From Vicinamibacteria bacterium (lineage in GTDB: Bacteria > Acidobacteriota > Vicinamibacteria > Fen-336), in contig DATMML010000120.1 in NCBI GenBank assembly GCA_035570235.1, positions 16,950 through 80,949 of the forward strand: DNA of 64,000 bases. The letters run 5' to 3'. The position numbers were made by a program, and so were the translations under genes. Below the pieces are notes generated by a model. It made no database searches. It worked only from the letters and a program-made list of their open reading frames with translations, and was not told the origin of the DNA. This document shows, one piece after another, positions 26,553 to 35,627 of the stretch (position 1 is the stretch's first letter; each line of letters starts with the position of its first letter).

Positions 26553-27449
26553 TTGCCCGCGATATCATCATCAAGACGGCTCGGTATCTTCGCCCTCGTG
26601 GTGCTCGTCGCGTCGACGCCGTCGGCCGCGCCCTCCTCGGCTCCGGACGCTGAGCTCCTGGCCGGGATCCGCCAAGTCCAGGAGGGCGATTTTGAAGGCG
26701 CGGCTCTGACCCTAGATGGGGTCGCCCGGCGCCTCGGCGAGGATCCGGGCCGCACCCACGATCTCGCCCAGGCAAACCTGTACCTCGGCATCGCGTACGT
26801 GGGCCTCGATCAGCGCCCCGCCGCCAAGGACCGGTTCCGCCAAGCGATCGAAGCAGACCGGGATTTGCGCTTGAGCCTCGATCGCTTCTCTCCGAAGGTT
26901 CTCACCCTCTTCGAGGAGGCGCGACGGGAGGCGGAAGCCCACCGCCAGACGCCGGGCAAGGGCGGCGCGAAGACGGGCTGGCTCATCCTGGGCATAACGG
27001 GCGCGGCCGCCGCGACGGCCCTGGTCGTCAAGGGAACGAGCTCGAGCTCGGGTACGGCCCAGTTCACCCGAGCCCGCTTCGGAACGCCGGTCATCGTTTG
27101 CCCGGATGGCTCTCATGGCCAGCCCATCTCCTTCACGATCCTTGTCGACGCCAACAATGGCACGTCCGAGCAGGTGACCGTCAACTCCGTGACCTCTACG
27201 ATCGTCATCGTGTCATCGGATATCCCCTCCGAGATCGGCCAGGCCAGCAGCTTCCCCAGCACCGTCACTCCCGATACGGTGGGTGCACAGAGTCAGGCGA
27301 CCCTGACCATCGCGAGCACGCTCCTCTGCTTCAACGACATCGGCGACGCGCCGCGCTTCAACGAGTGGTCGGGCCACGCGACCCTGACGACATCGGCCGG
27401 TGTTTTCGTCCTCGACGCCGCGGACCGACTTCGCATCAACATCCCCTAG
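26553..27449 (+). CDS. Secreted TPR-like protein with membrane segment
   Basis: 298 residues from a TTG at 26553, chosen because GGAGAG lies just upstream and a signal peptide (RRLGIFALVVLVASTPSAA) then starts at the right place; a TTG at 26439 would add 38 residues. Residues ~35-135 look like two or three TPR helices (AELLAGIRQVQEGDFEGAAL; LYLGIAYVGLDQRPAAKDRF). A hydrophobic segment (TGWLILGITGAAAATALVV) follows, then about 130 residues of beta-rich, threonine/serine-rich sequence. It is 156 bases downstream of the zinc-ribbon kinase. Function unknown; an envelope partner of the kinase is possible. Confidence 0.72.
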   Translation: MPAISSSRRLGIFALVVLVASTPSAAPSSAPDAELLAGIRQVQEGDFEGAALTLDGVARRLGEDPGRTHDLAQANLYLGIAYVGLDQRPAAKDRFRQAIEADRDLRLSLDRFSPKVLTLFEEARREAEAHRQTPGKGGAKTGWLILGITGAAAATALVVKGTSSSSGTAQFTRARFGTPVIVCPDGSHGQPISFTILVDANNGTSEQVTVNSVTSTIVIVSSDIPSEIGQASSFPSTVTPDTVGAQSQATLTIASTLLCFNDIGDAPRFNEWSGHATLTTSAGVFVLDAADRLRINIP

Positions 27450-27504
27450 CCAGATTCGAGACGGGGGGAATCGACCACCGCCTCCGCAGCGACGCCGCCC
27501 CCCA

Positions 27505-28011
27505 TCAATTGTTCCGGGAGGCGGAGACGATGTAGTCCATCTGCTGGGGGCCTTCGCCGGGTCCGGGGCAGTCGAGCATGACGGTACCGCGGGCCGACAA
27601 CTCGAGGTAATTCACCTTCTGCGAGACCACACCCGCGTACTCGACCACTGGCGCCGCCGGGCATTGGCCCTCGGGCGGCTTGGGCCCCCCGCTCCTGAAA
27701 TGCAGCGATCCGTCGGCTTGTACGGTGCCGGTGAGATCGAAGCTTTGCGCGGGACAGGGCTGAGCCACAACCATGAACCCCGTCAGCGACGCAATGCCCC
27801 CCATGCTTTCCGATTGTGAGAGCGTCACCGTGCCGTAGCACGTAAAGGAGCCGATCACGCCGTCGCGGCTCCGGTTCCATTGGACCAGCCAGGCCGGGTA
27901 GCCGTTGTACTTGCCGGCGATCTGCGGCACGGGAGGGCTGGGAGAGGTGGGACTGTCGCTGCCGCACGCGGCCAGGGCCAAGAGCGCGAACATGCTCGTT
28001 GCCTTCTTCAT
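27505..28011 (-). CDS. Putative lipoprotein, unknown function
   Basis: 168 residues. MKKATSMFALLALAAC is a short, clear lipoprotein signal with lipobox LAAC and Cys16; GGAGGAAG precedes the ATG. The mature part starts with a serine/proline linker (GSDSPTSPSPPVP). It continues as a single beta-rich domain with four scattered cysteines (FTCYG, AQPCPAQ, GQCPAAP, LDCPGPG), probably two disulfides. No family recognised. It converges with the gene at 26553. Confidence 0.75.
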   Translation of the reverse strand: MKKATSMFALLALAACGSDSPTSPSPPVPQIAGKYNGYPAWLVQWNRSRDGVIGSFTCYGTVTLSQSESMGGIASLTGFMVVAQPCPAQSFDLTGTVQADGSLHFRSGGPKPPEGQCPAAPVVEYAGVVSQKVNYLELSARGTVMLDCPGPGEGPQQMDYIVSASRNN

Positions 28012-28186
28012 GTCTTCCTCCGTTCTCGGTATCCGGACCCAAGCGTCCGGCCACGGCCCAAGGGAGCAAGGGAAGGGCCAGGTCCGGGAACGGTGTCCAT
28101 GCGGTAAGTTATTGAGCCCTCTGGACAGAGGCTCTCAAGAGGTCTACGGGGTTCGAACGGTGTTCGGGGATCGAAACGGAGGGGGG

Positions 28187-29791
28187 CTACGAGTTTTCGG
28201 TGCTCTTCTTGTGGAGGCCCAGCTCCTCGAGGCGCCGGTAGAAGGTCTCGGGCGAAATCTGTAGCAGCTCGATCGCTCGTCGCCGGTTGCCCTTGGTGTA
28301 GTCGAGCGCCCGCAGGATGTGGCTCCGCGCGGCCTCGTCCACGACGCGGCGCAACGGAACGGGCGGGCCCTGCTGGTCGGGGGGCGGAGCCGATGTCGGG
28401 GAGGCCCGCGCCTCCCGCAGAATGTATTCAGGAAGGTCGCCCGCGGCAACAACCTGGTGATCGACCAGGCAAACCGCACGCTCGACCACCTGCTGCAGCT
28501 CCCGGACGTTGAAGGGCCACCCGTGGCGCTTCAAGATCTCCAGAGTCTCTTCGGCAAAGACCTTCCGCCCCGCCCCGCGGTCGTGGAGGCCAAGGAAGTG
28601 CGCGACCAGCAGCGGGATGTCCTCGGGCCGCTCGCGCAGCGGGGGGATCACGATTTCGTGGCCGAGCCGGGCTAGGAGGTCCGCACGAAACCGGCCCCCC
28701 TCCACGTCCTTTTCGAGCGGCCGATTGGTGGCGGATACGAGGCGGACGTCGATCCGCCGCGCGACCGTGTCGCCCACCCGATACACCTCGCCCGAATCGA
28801 GAAAGCGCAGGAGCTTGGTCTGGATCCCGGGGTCGATGTCGCCGACTTCGTCGAGGAACAAGACGCCGCCGTGGGCCAGTTCGAGCCGGCCTTTCTTGTC
28901 TCGGGTGGCCTCGGTGAAGGCCCCGCGCACGTGGCCGAAGAGCTCCGACTCCACGAGGCTCGGGGCGAGGGCGGGAATCGTGACCGGGACGTAGGGCCCC
29001 CGCGTGCGGTCGCTGTGGGCGGCGTAGGCGCGGGCGAATAACTCCTTGCCCGTGCCCGTCTCCCCCCGGAGCATGACCCGGGCTCCCGACCGGGCAAAGC
29101 GCCGAAGGTCGTCGTAGATCTTGAGTAAGGCCGGGGCCCGGCCGACGATCCGGTGCCGTAGCAGCTCGCCCTCGAGGGCCTCCAGACGCTCGCCCGTCGA
29201 CTCCAGGGCCTCGGACGTTCGGAGGTGCTCCTCCGTTCTCGCTAACACCAGGGAGGCGTAGAGCGAAGCCGCGGTCAGGAACTCCAGATCCTCGCGGGTG
29301 AAGGGATGCACGTCGCTGCGGTTGTCGAGGTAGACGACGCCGCGCACGGGGTCCCGGCCGAGGGGCACGCAGAGAACGGAGCGGATCCGGAAGCGCTGGA
29401 TGCTCTCCGCCTCCCCAAATTGCGTGTCCTGCCGGACGTCGGAGGCGAGGAGCGCCAACCCACCCTCGAGGACGTGACGGAGGACGGTGTGGCTCAAGGG
29501 CCACCGGTCGGAGGGCGGCGTGAGGTCGAGGTTGTGCGTGGAGAGGGGAAGCAACGCGCCGTCGGCCGCCAGAACGAGGACGCAGGCCCGATCCGGTCGC
29601 AGATGCTCGACAAGGAGGTCGAGGATGCGCTTCAGGACGGCCGGGGGTTGGCGCTGCTCAAGAAGCTCGCGCCCGATCTCATAAAGGGCGAGGAGCCGTC
29701 CGGAAGCGAGGGCCGCCGAGGCCAGCGGCCGGTGCGGGTCCAGGGTGGCCTCGGTTCGCACCGCGCTCCCTTGGGGATCTTGTGGGGCCAC
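28187..29791 (-). CDS. GAF-domain sigma-54-type (NtrC-like) transcriptional activator
   Basis: 534 residues. A GAF domain occupies about 45-200 (RILDLLVEHLRPDRACVLVL; SVLCVPLGRDPVRGVVYLD). The AAA+ domain (about 220-450) has Walker A GETGTGKE, Walker B VLFLDEVGD and the R-finger region. The loop that contacts sigma-54 reads GAFTEA rather than the canonical GAFTGA. A Fis-type helix-turn-helix closes the protein (GNRRRAIELLQISPETFYRRLEE). There is no receiver domain, so activity is probably set by a ligand or modification at the GAF domain. The GTG start lies 8 bases from a good -10 box, suggesting a leaderless message. Confidence 0.9.
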   Translation of the reverse strand: MAPQDPQGSAVRTEATLDPHRPLASAALASGRLLALYEIGRELLEQRQPPAVLKRILDLLVEHLRPDRACVLVLAADGALLPLSTHNLDLTPPSDRWPLSHTVLRHVLEGGLALLASDVRQDTQFGEAESIQRFRIRSVLCVPLGRDPVRGVVYLDNRSDVHPFTREDLEFLTAASLYASLVLARTEEHLRTSEALESTGERLEALEGELLRHRIVGRAPALLKIYDDLRRFARSGARVMLRGETGTGKELFARAYAAHSDRTRGPYVPVTIPALAPSLVESELFGHVRGAFTEATRDKKGRLELAHGGVLFLDEVGDIDPGIQTKLLRFLDSGEVYRVGDTVARRIDVRLVSATNRPLEKDVEGGRFRADLLARLGHEIVIPPLRERPEDIPLLVAHFLGLHDRGAGRKVFAEETLEILKRHGWPFNVRELQQVVERAVCLVDHQVVAAGDLPEYILREARASPTSAPPPDQQGPPVPLRRVVDEAARSHILRALDYTKGNRRRAIELLQISPETFYRRLEELGLHKKSTENS

Positions 29792-29799
29792 GCTCAGAG

Positions 29800-29828
29800 A
29801 CTATCAAACCGGCGGCCTGCCCTGTCAA
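29800..29828 (-). promoter_or_regulatory. Sigma-70 type promoter close to the start codon of the GAF regulator
   Basis: On the minus strand TTGACA (29828-29823), a 17-base spacer and GATAGT (29805-29800). The GTG of the regulator begins at 29791, eight bases after the -10 box, so transcription would begin within a base or two of the start codon. Confidence 0.55.
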
Positions 29829-30176
29829 TGGATGCATCACCCTCAGGGGCCGGTCCCGGCGTGAGCCGCCAGAGACTACGGGCCTCACGGGTTCCGGGCT
29901 GCCCCCGACCTCACCCCGGATTCAGGCGGACCCCTACGCCCGTTTCCGGCGTCTCCCACTGGTTTTGCCCCTCCTCCCACACTACCTTTGATTCTTGAGG
30001 CTGGAGATCGAAAGGAGAGATGTGGCCCTAAGGAAAACCCTGGTGCCGGCCCCGAGGGCGGTGGCCCCGACGATGTGGGAGACCACCCCCGGGCTCCCCC
30101 GCCCGGCGGGCGCCGCTCGCCGAACCGAACGAGCAACCGGTCTCGTTCCCGATCCTCGCGGCTGGGAGGAACTCGG
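29829..30176. other. Intergenic region with nothing recognised
   Basis: About 350 bases between the promoter of the GAF regulator and the small membrane protein gene at 30177. No promoter, terminator or RNA gene stands out. The final ten bases carry the GGGAGGA site for the next gene. Confidence 0.3.
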
Positions 30177-30332
30177 TTGAGCCCTCGAACCCTGAAATTC
30201 CTCGCCCTCGGCTACTCGCTCAAGATCATCCTGCTCGGCTTGGTCTGCCTGATGATCCCCGACCTCCCGGCGCGAGCCATGAGCAAGGCCCGGCGGCTGT
30301 GGACGGCAGTCGGAGGGCCCGCCACCCGCTAG
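30177..30332 (+). CDS. Small membrane protein, unknown function
   Basis: 51 residues from a TTG at 30177 with GGGAGGA 6 bases upstream. One hydrophobic segment (FLALGYSLKIILLGLVCLMI) is followed by a basic tail (SKARRLWTAVGG). The ribosome binding site and hydrophobic run make it credible, but there is no recognised family. It converges with the large kinase gene. Confidence 0.45.
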   Translation: MSPRTLKFLALGYSLKIILLGLVCLMIPDLPARAMSKARRLWTAVGGPATR

Positions 30333-30357
30333 CCGCGATCCCGGGTCCCGCTCCTTC

Positions 30358-30371
30358 TGATCAGCTGATCA
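30358..30371. repeat. 14-bp perfect palindrome at the end of the large kinase gene
   Basis: TGATCAGCTGATCA is a perfect palindrome that includes the kinase stop codon (TGA, complement at 30369-30371). It lies between two convergent genes. There is no T-run on either side, so it is not an obvious terminator. Confidence 0.4.
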
Positions 30372-33300
30372 GCGTCCCGCGGTCCGTGGATGGGCGGCCA
30401 GCCAGGCCTCGACCTCGTGCGCGGCAGAAACGGAGGCGAGGGACGAGCGCAGCTCCGGTCCCAAGCCTTCGCTTAGCACCAAAAGGGAGCGAGCACTCTC
30501 GCGATAGGCGGCCATGGCCCCGGCCGCGTTGCCCTTCTTCTCTTGCAGGCGGCCGACGAGGGCGTGGAGTCTGTAGAGCCCCGCCCCCCACCCGGATCGT
30601 TCCGCCACCTTCAGCGCCCGACGCGCGGCGTCCTCAGCCTGGGGCAGCCGCCCCCGGGCCAACTCGGCCCTGGCCAGGGACTCCAAACCACGAATGAGCA
30701 GGATCACATCGCCCACGGTCTCGGCATCGCGCACGGACGAAGCGAGTTCCGAAGCCGCCCCCGCGACGTCACCCAGCGCCAGGAGGCCCCCCCCCTTGGC
30801 GATCCGGGCCCGGAGGATGGCCACCCGGCTCCCGCTCGCGGTGGCCAGCTTCACCGCCTCCGTGAAGGCCTTCCCGGCCTCTGCCACCTCGCCCCGGGCA
30901 AGCTGCAACTCCCCGACCGCGGTCTGGAAGTCCGCCGACTGCTCGCGGTTTCCGGTCTCCTGCACCCAGGCCGACGCCGCGTCGAGCTTGGCCTGAGCAT
31001 CGCCTAAGCGACCCAGCTCGATCAGGGCCATGGCCTCCTTGATCGTGAACTCGGCCAGGCCGCGCTTGTCGTCCAGCCGCTTGAGGATCTTGAGGGCCTC
31101 CGCGTAGGCCGACGAAGCGGCGGTGTAGCGGCCCTCATACTGGTGGAGCAGCCCGATGTTTCCGTGGGAGACGGCGAGGGCTTTGGCGAAGTCGATCTCG
31201 CGGGCCCGATCCAGGGCCTCCAGAAACGACTTCATGGCCTCCGGCCAGTGGCCCTGGGCGATCTGGAGGAAACCCATGTTCTGGGTGGAGACGACGATGC
31301 CGGCCTTGTCGCCGATCTTTCGACGCAGGTCGAGGGCTTGCTGCCAGTAGACAAACGCGTTGTCTCGCTCCCCTTCCAGGAAGAAGATATACCCGACATT
31401 GTCGTAGCTCTGGGCCAGCTTCTGGTCGTCCCCGAGCTCGCGGCGGAGCCGCAGGGCCTCCTGATACGCCTTTTGCGCCTCGCGGTACTCCCCGCGTCCC
31501 TCGTAGAGGCTGCCGAAATCGTTCCAGACGTCGGCGAGCCCTTTCCGGTCGCCGATCTTGACGTAAACCTCGCGGGCGCCGAGCAAGTCGGGCTCCGCCT
31601 CCGCGAAGCGGCCCATGGCCAAGTGGACGCTCGCGCGGTTCTTGAGGCTCACGGCCGCTCCCCGCTTGTCGCCCACCTTCTTCCGGACGGCGGCCGCCTC
31701 CGCGTACCTCGCCAGGGCCTGGGGGTATTCGCCGAGGCGCTGGTGAGCCACGCCCATGGCATTGAGCACATCGCCCTGGCCCTGTCCGTTTTCGAGCTGG
31801 GTCATGAGGGCGAGGGCTCGAACCAGAGGGTCGGTCACGGCCTTGCGCGCGTCCCCGGCGAGGATCATGTTCTTGCCCAGGAGGAACCAGCCGCGGGGGT
31901 CACTCCGATCGAGCTCGGTGACTCGCTTCAAGGTCAGGACGGCCTTGGCGATCGCGCCTTGGCTGGCCTGGGCCGCGGCTAGGTCGAGGAGGGCTTCGGT
32001 GTCGTTCGGGTACCGCGTGACCAGCTCCGCGTAGGCCTTCTCCGCCTCCGACAAGTCGCCCCGGAGGAGGGCGAGCCGCGCGCGCACACGCCAGGCGAGG
32101 CGCGTCTCCGCAGAGCCGACGGTTCCGGCGGCCTTTTCTGAGGCGGCCAAGGCCTTCTCGTGGTAGCCGAGAGCCTGGTAGGCCTCGCTGAGGCCCAAGA
32201 GGGCAGCGGCAAAGCCGGGATCCGCCCGCAAGGCCCGCTCGAAGCTCGGCGCCGCCCCTACCGAGTCGCCCACGGTGAGCCGTTCCCGCCCTTCCCGATA
32301 GGCCTTCGCCGCCTCCAGAGAAGCCGTCTGCGGCTCGGGCAGAGGCCGGCTGGACGGCCGGGGCGCGCCCAGCTCGCCGCGCAGCCGCTCCCCCAGCTCC
32401 CCCACCAGCCGGAAGAGGCCTGCCGCGTCCGTGGTCTCGGCGCTGATCGTCCGCGACGCGACCGCCTCGGCGCCGCTCGGCGACACAAGACTCAGATCCA
32501 CCCGCAACGTGGTCCCGGCGCGACGGACAGTACCGGTCACCAGACGATTGACCTCGAGCAGCTCGGCCACACGCTTCAAGGAGGCCTCGTCCTTGGTAGC
32601 GGAGGCCAAGGCCAGATCCTGCAGGGTCCGCGCCACACGCCCCGAGTCGAGGACGCGAAGCTGGGGGGTCTCCGCCAAGTGGCCCGCGAGCATCTCGGCC
32701 ACCCCCGAGGCCGTCCAGGCGAGGGCGGGGTCGCCGGTCTCGTCGGCCAGGGGCAGGACGGCCACGCTCACGGGAGCCGCTTCCGTAGTGGGCGCGCGGG
32801 CCGCGCCCAGGGAGCCCGCCCTCTGCCCGCCAATCCAGGGGCGGTAGACGGCTGCGATTGCCACCGCCAGCAGGACCAGCCCCAGGGCCACCGCGGTCCG
32901 GGGGAGACGGATGCGGCCAGAGGCACGCTTTGCGTCCAGGTCCGCGACCAGCTCTCGCACGCTGGAGTATCGCCGCCCCCGGTTGCGCTCCAGGCAGCGC
33001 CGGATGATGTTGCCCACGTAACCGGGCACCTGAACACCGGTCTCGTCGATGTCGCGCGGCCGCCCCGTGAGCCGCTGGGCGAGGGCCTCGGCTTGCGAGC
33101 CCGCATTGAAGGGAAGCTGGTTGGTGATCATCTCGAAGAGGACAATGCCCAGGGCGTAGATATCACTGCGGGCGTCTAGGGGGCCGCCCGCCACCTGCTC
33201 CGGGGAGAGGTAATCCAGCGTGCCCACGATGGACCCGGAGCGGGTCAGGGCGTCGTGCTCCAAGGAACGCGCGACGCCGAAGTCCGTGATGTAGGCGACG

Positions 33301-33818
33301 TCGTTGGGGCCGAGGAGGATGTTTCCCGGCTTCATGTCGCGGTGAACGATGCCCGCGTCGTGGGCCTGCTGCAGGGCCTCCGCCACCTGTCGGAAGATGT
33401 TCAAGGCGCGATCGACGGGGAGCGGTCCGCTCTCCCCGAGGACATCGAGGAGGGAGCGCCCCTCCACCAAGCTCATGGTCAGGAAGCGCAGCCCCTCGCT
33501 CTCCCCGATGTCATGGATGCGTACGACGTTCTTGTGGGTGACCTCGCGGGCCAGGACCAGCTCTCGGCGGAAGCGGCTAATCCACTCCGGATTCGTGCCC
33601 AGGTCGGGTCGGAGCACCTTGATGGCGATGTCCGTGCCCAGCTCCTCGTCTCGGGCCTTGTAGACCACGCCCATGCCGCCCACGCCGAGCTGGCCGGAGA
33701 TTCGGTAGCGGGCCCCTACCAGCGTACCGGGGGCGAGGCGCCGGGCGAGGTCTACGTTGGTTTGGGTTTCCACAGGGGTTGGCCGGTGCAGGGCGGAGAC
33801 CTCTTCCAAGGCGGGCAT
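30369..33818 (-). CDS. Large Ser/Thr protein kinase with TolB/FlgO-like domain and TPR array
   Basis: 1149 residues. The kinase domain (about 38-300) has GVGGMGVVYKA, the lysine in IAIKVL, HRDMKPGN, ITDFGVAR and LSPEQVAGG. A membrane segment (TAVALGLVLLAVAIAAVY) follows near residue 315. Next is a domain of the kind found in adenylate cyclase-like TPR proteins (SVAVLPLADETGDPALAWTA, then LVTGTVRRAGTTLRVDL; about 345-480). From about 500 to 1130 there are some 15 TPR units (for example ANYPN-type helices; GDKAGIVVSTQNMGFLQIA). The ATG overlaps the stop of the FHA-GAF gene by one base (TGATG). The kinase and FHA protein probably work together. Confidence 0.93.
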   Translation of the reverse strand: MPALEEVSALHRPTPVETQTNVDLARRLAPGTLVGARYRISGQLGVGGMGVVYKARDEELGTDIAIKVLRPDLGTNPEWISRFRRELVLAREVTHKNVVRIHDIGESEGLRFLTMSLVEGRSLLDVLGESGPLPVDRALNIFRQVAEALQQAHDAGIVHRDMKPGNILLGPNDVAYITDFGVARSLEHDALTRSGSIVGTLDYLSPEQVAGGPLDARSDIYALGIVLFEMITNQLPFNAGSQAEALAQRLTGRPRDIDETGVQVPGYVGNIIRRCLERNRGRRYSSVRELVADLDAKRASGRIRLPRTAVALGLVLLAVAIAAVYRPWIGGQRAGSLGAARAPTTEAAPVSVAVLPLADETGDPALAWTASGVAEMLAGHLAETPQLRVLDSGRVARTLQDLALASATKDEASLKRVAELLEVNRLVTGTVRRAGTTLRVDLSLVSPSGAEAVASRTISAETTDAAGLFRLVGELGERLRGELGAPRPSSRPLPEPQTASLEAAKAYREGRERLTVGDSVGAAPSFERALRADPGFAAALLGLSEAYQALGYHEKALAASEKAAGTVGSAETRLAWRVRARLALLRGDLSEAEKAYAELVTRYPNDTEALLDLAAAQASQGAIAKAVLTLKRVTELDRSDPRGWFLLGKNMILAGDARKAVTDPLVRALALMTQLENGQGQGDVLNAMGVAHQRLGEYPQALARYAEAAAVRKKVGDKRGAAVSLKNRASVHLAMGRFAEAEPDLLGAREVYVKIGDRKGLADVWNDFGSLYEGRGEYREAQKAYQEALRLRRELGDDQKLAQSYDNVGYIFFLEGERDNAFVYWQQALDLRRKIGDKAGIVVSTQNMGFLQIAQGHWPEAMKSFLEALDRAREIDFAKALAVSHGNIGLLHQYEGRYTAASSAYAEALKILKRLDDKRGLAEFTIKEAMALIELGRLGDAQAKLDAASAWVQETGNREQSADFQTAVGELQLARGEVAEAGKAFTEAVKLATASGSRVAILRARIAKGGGLLALGDVAGAASELASSVRDAETVGDVILLIRGLESLARAELARGRLPQAEDAARRALKVAERSGWGAGLYRLHALVGRLQEKKGNAAGAMAAYRESARSLLVLSEGLGPELRSSLASVSAAHEVEAWLAAHPRTAGR

Positions 33819-34720
33819 CAGACCGCGGGAAGAAGCTCGTCAATCCGCTGCTGGAGCTCGGCGACCAGCCGTTGAGCCGGTGGGGGGTTGGGGGGGGTGT
33901 TTCTTCGGTGGAGGAGGGCTTCCGCCAACACGCTGGCCGTGTAGTCGGCCAGCGCCTCCAGGATCTGAATATCCATGGCGGTGAAGGCCGGGCCCAGCTT
34001 TCGGCTGTCCACGTAGATCACGCCGATGATGTTCTCCTCGTGACGAAGGGGGACGCAGGCCAGGCAGCCGATGCCCTGGGCCACCACGCTCGGCCGCTTC
34101 CCCAAACGGGGATCCGCATGGGCGTCGGAGACGACCACGGGCCCCCGGACCTCGAGCGCCTGCTTCACCGCTCCCACGCTGCCCCGGAAGCGCTCCTCCC
34201 ACAGATCACCCACCGAGAAGCCGGCCGCCACCTCAGGCCGAAGCCGCCCCCCGGGACCGGCCACCAGGACGAAGCCGCGCTCGGTCTGGGTCACCTCCAT
34301 GGCCGATTCCAGGAAGCGCAGGAGAAGGTCAATCGGCTCGAGGTCGCCGCTGAGCCGGCGCCGCATTTCGGCGGAGGTCTGGAGCCGCGCGAGCCGCTGT
34401 GAATCGAGAGTGGCGGCCTGGGCCGCGGTCAGGCGTTCGAAGCGCGCCATCAGTCCCCCCAGGCTGATCCAATCGCCGTCCTGGAGCGCGGCCCCGGCGG
34501 GGTCCTTGCCGTTCACCAAGGTACCGTTCTTGCTTCCCACATCCTCGAGGGCCCAGCCCCCACCCGTCCAGCGCAAGCGCGCCTGACGCTTTGAGACCCG
34601 CGCATCCTCGAGCACGAGGTCGCAGGTGGTATCGCGCCCGATCTCCAGGGACTCTTCGTCCCGGAGGATCAGAAACCGGGACGCCCGCTGGGGAGGATAG
34701 AGAGTCAGCTTTCCGGGCAT
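33818..34720 (-). CDS. FHA and GAF domain protein
   Basis: 300 residues, cytoplasmic. An FHA domain (about 18-95) has the phosphothreonine-binding core: the R of LEIGRDTTCDLVL, the S/R of DARVSKRQARL and the N of DVGSKNGTLVNG. A GAF domain (about 125-285) follows (FVLVAGPGGRLRPEVAAGFS; VPLRHEENIIGVIYVDSRK). It is coupled to the large kinase gene downstream. The FHA domain may read autophosphorylated threonines on that kinase, as in other bacterial FHA/kinase pairs. Partner identity is inferred from the operon. Confidence 0.92.
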   Translation of the reverse strand: MPGKLTLYPPQRASRFLILRDEESLEIGRDTTCDLVLEDARVSKRQARLRWTGGGWALEDVGSKNGTLVNGKDPAGAALQDGDWISLGGLMARFERLTAAQAATLDSQRLARLQTSAEMRRRLSGDLEPIDLLLRFLESAMEVTQTERGFVLVAGPGGRLRPEVAAGFSVGDLWEERFRGSVGAVKQALEVRGPVVVSDAHADPRLGKRPSVVAQGIGCLACVPLRHEENIIGVIYVDSRKLGPAFTAMDIQILEALADYTASVLAEALLHRRNTPPNPPPAQRLVAELQQRIDELLPAV

Positions 34721-34733
34721 GGCCTGGGCGGTC

Positions 34734-35627
34734 TTAAGGAATACACAGACCCTGCGCGTTCGTCTTCCGGTCGAGGCTGAAGCTCAGCGTGCCCGCTCCG
34801 ACCCGCAGGAGGCCGGCGACGTCGACCCGCGAGGGGTCTTGGGCCCGCCAGATGTCGGGGATGTCGTCGCCGCTGTGCGCCCTCACGTAGTCCGAGAAGG
34901 CGTTGGTCTGGCTGATCGCCTGCGTAATCAACCCTCCCTGGTACGAGGCGAGCGCCTGCGAGAGCTGGCCCTGCAGCGTGGTGAGCACGGCGCTCGGCAT
35001 CGAGCCCCCGTAGGTGTTGAGGAGGCCCTGCAGGTAGTTGAACTTGTCCGCGATGACGGTGTCAATCGGCCGGACATCGATCACGATCAGGAACTCCGAA
35101 AAGTCCCCCCCGCCCCCGTCAACCCGATAGCTGCCCCTCCCCTCGTACAGGGTAACGTCCCGGAAGGGGCCACCGTCCGGCGCCTTGACGAGGGCCAGCG
35201 GCACCGCGGCGTCGAGCTGGAGGTTGTGGGTGTGCAGAGATACCTTATAAAGACCCTCGAAGGTCAGGCCGCTCGAGGCGTTGGGGTTGATCTGCAGAAG
35301 CACCGGGAAGGCACCGGGCACACTCACCTGGAAAAGGCCCGGAAGTCGGGCGAGCAGCGCCGGATCCAAGGGGTTCACCACCATCGCCGAGACGCTGAGG
35401 GCGCTCGGCGTCAGTCCGACGACGTTCTCGAAGGTAATCGTGAGGTCAACCTCGAACCCCCCCCCCAGATCGATGTCCGCTTGGGCTTGGTTCCCGGAGA
35501 CCGTCAGCACGATCGGGATGGGGGTCGTAAGGATCGGGGGCGGAGTTGGGATTGGGAGTGGGAGCTGGGCGAAGGCGCCCGGCGCGCCCAGCATGAGAAA
35601 TAGCCCCGTTGTCAGAATCTTCCGCAT
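34734..35627 (-). CDS. Secreted protein of unknown function
   Basis: 297 residues from the ATG at 35627, which has AGGAGAGG a few bases upstream; an upstream in-frame start would add only five residues. A Sec signal peptide (MRKILTTGLFLMLGAPGAFA, cut after AFA) leads into a proline-rich stretch. The rest is a beta-rich domain of about 250 residues (VSLHTHNLQLDAAVPLALVK; SYRVDGGGGDFSEFLIVIDV). No known family. It lies only 14 bases upstream of the FHA-GAF gene, so it is probably co-transcribed with the FHA protein and kinase. Confidence 0.78.
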   Translation of the reverse strand: MRKILTTGLFLMLGAPGAFAQLPLPIPTPPPILTTPIPIVLTVSGNQAQADIDLGGGFEVDLTITFENVVGLTPSALSVSAMVVNPLDPALLARLPGLFQVSVPGAFPVLLQINPNASSGLTFEGLYKVSLHTHNLQLDAAVPLALVKAPDGGPFRDVTLYEGRGSYRVDGGGGDFSEFLIVIDVRPIDTVIADKFNYLQGLLNTYGGSMPSAVLTTLQGQLSQALASYQGGLITQAISQTNAFSDYVRAHSGDDIPDIWRAQDPSRVDVAGLLRVGAGTLSFSLDRKTNAQGLCIP

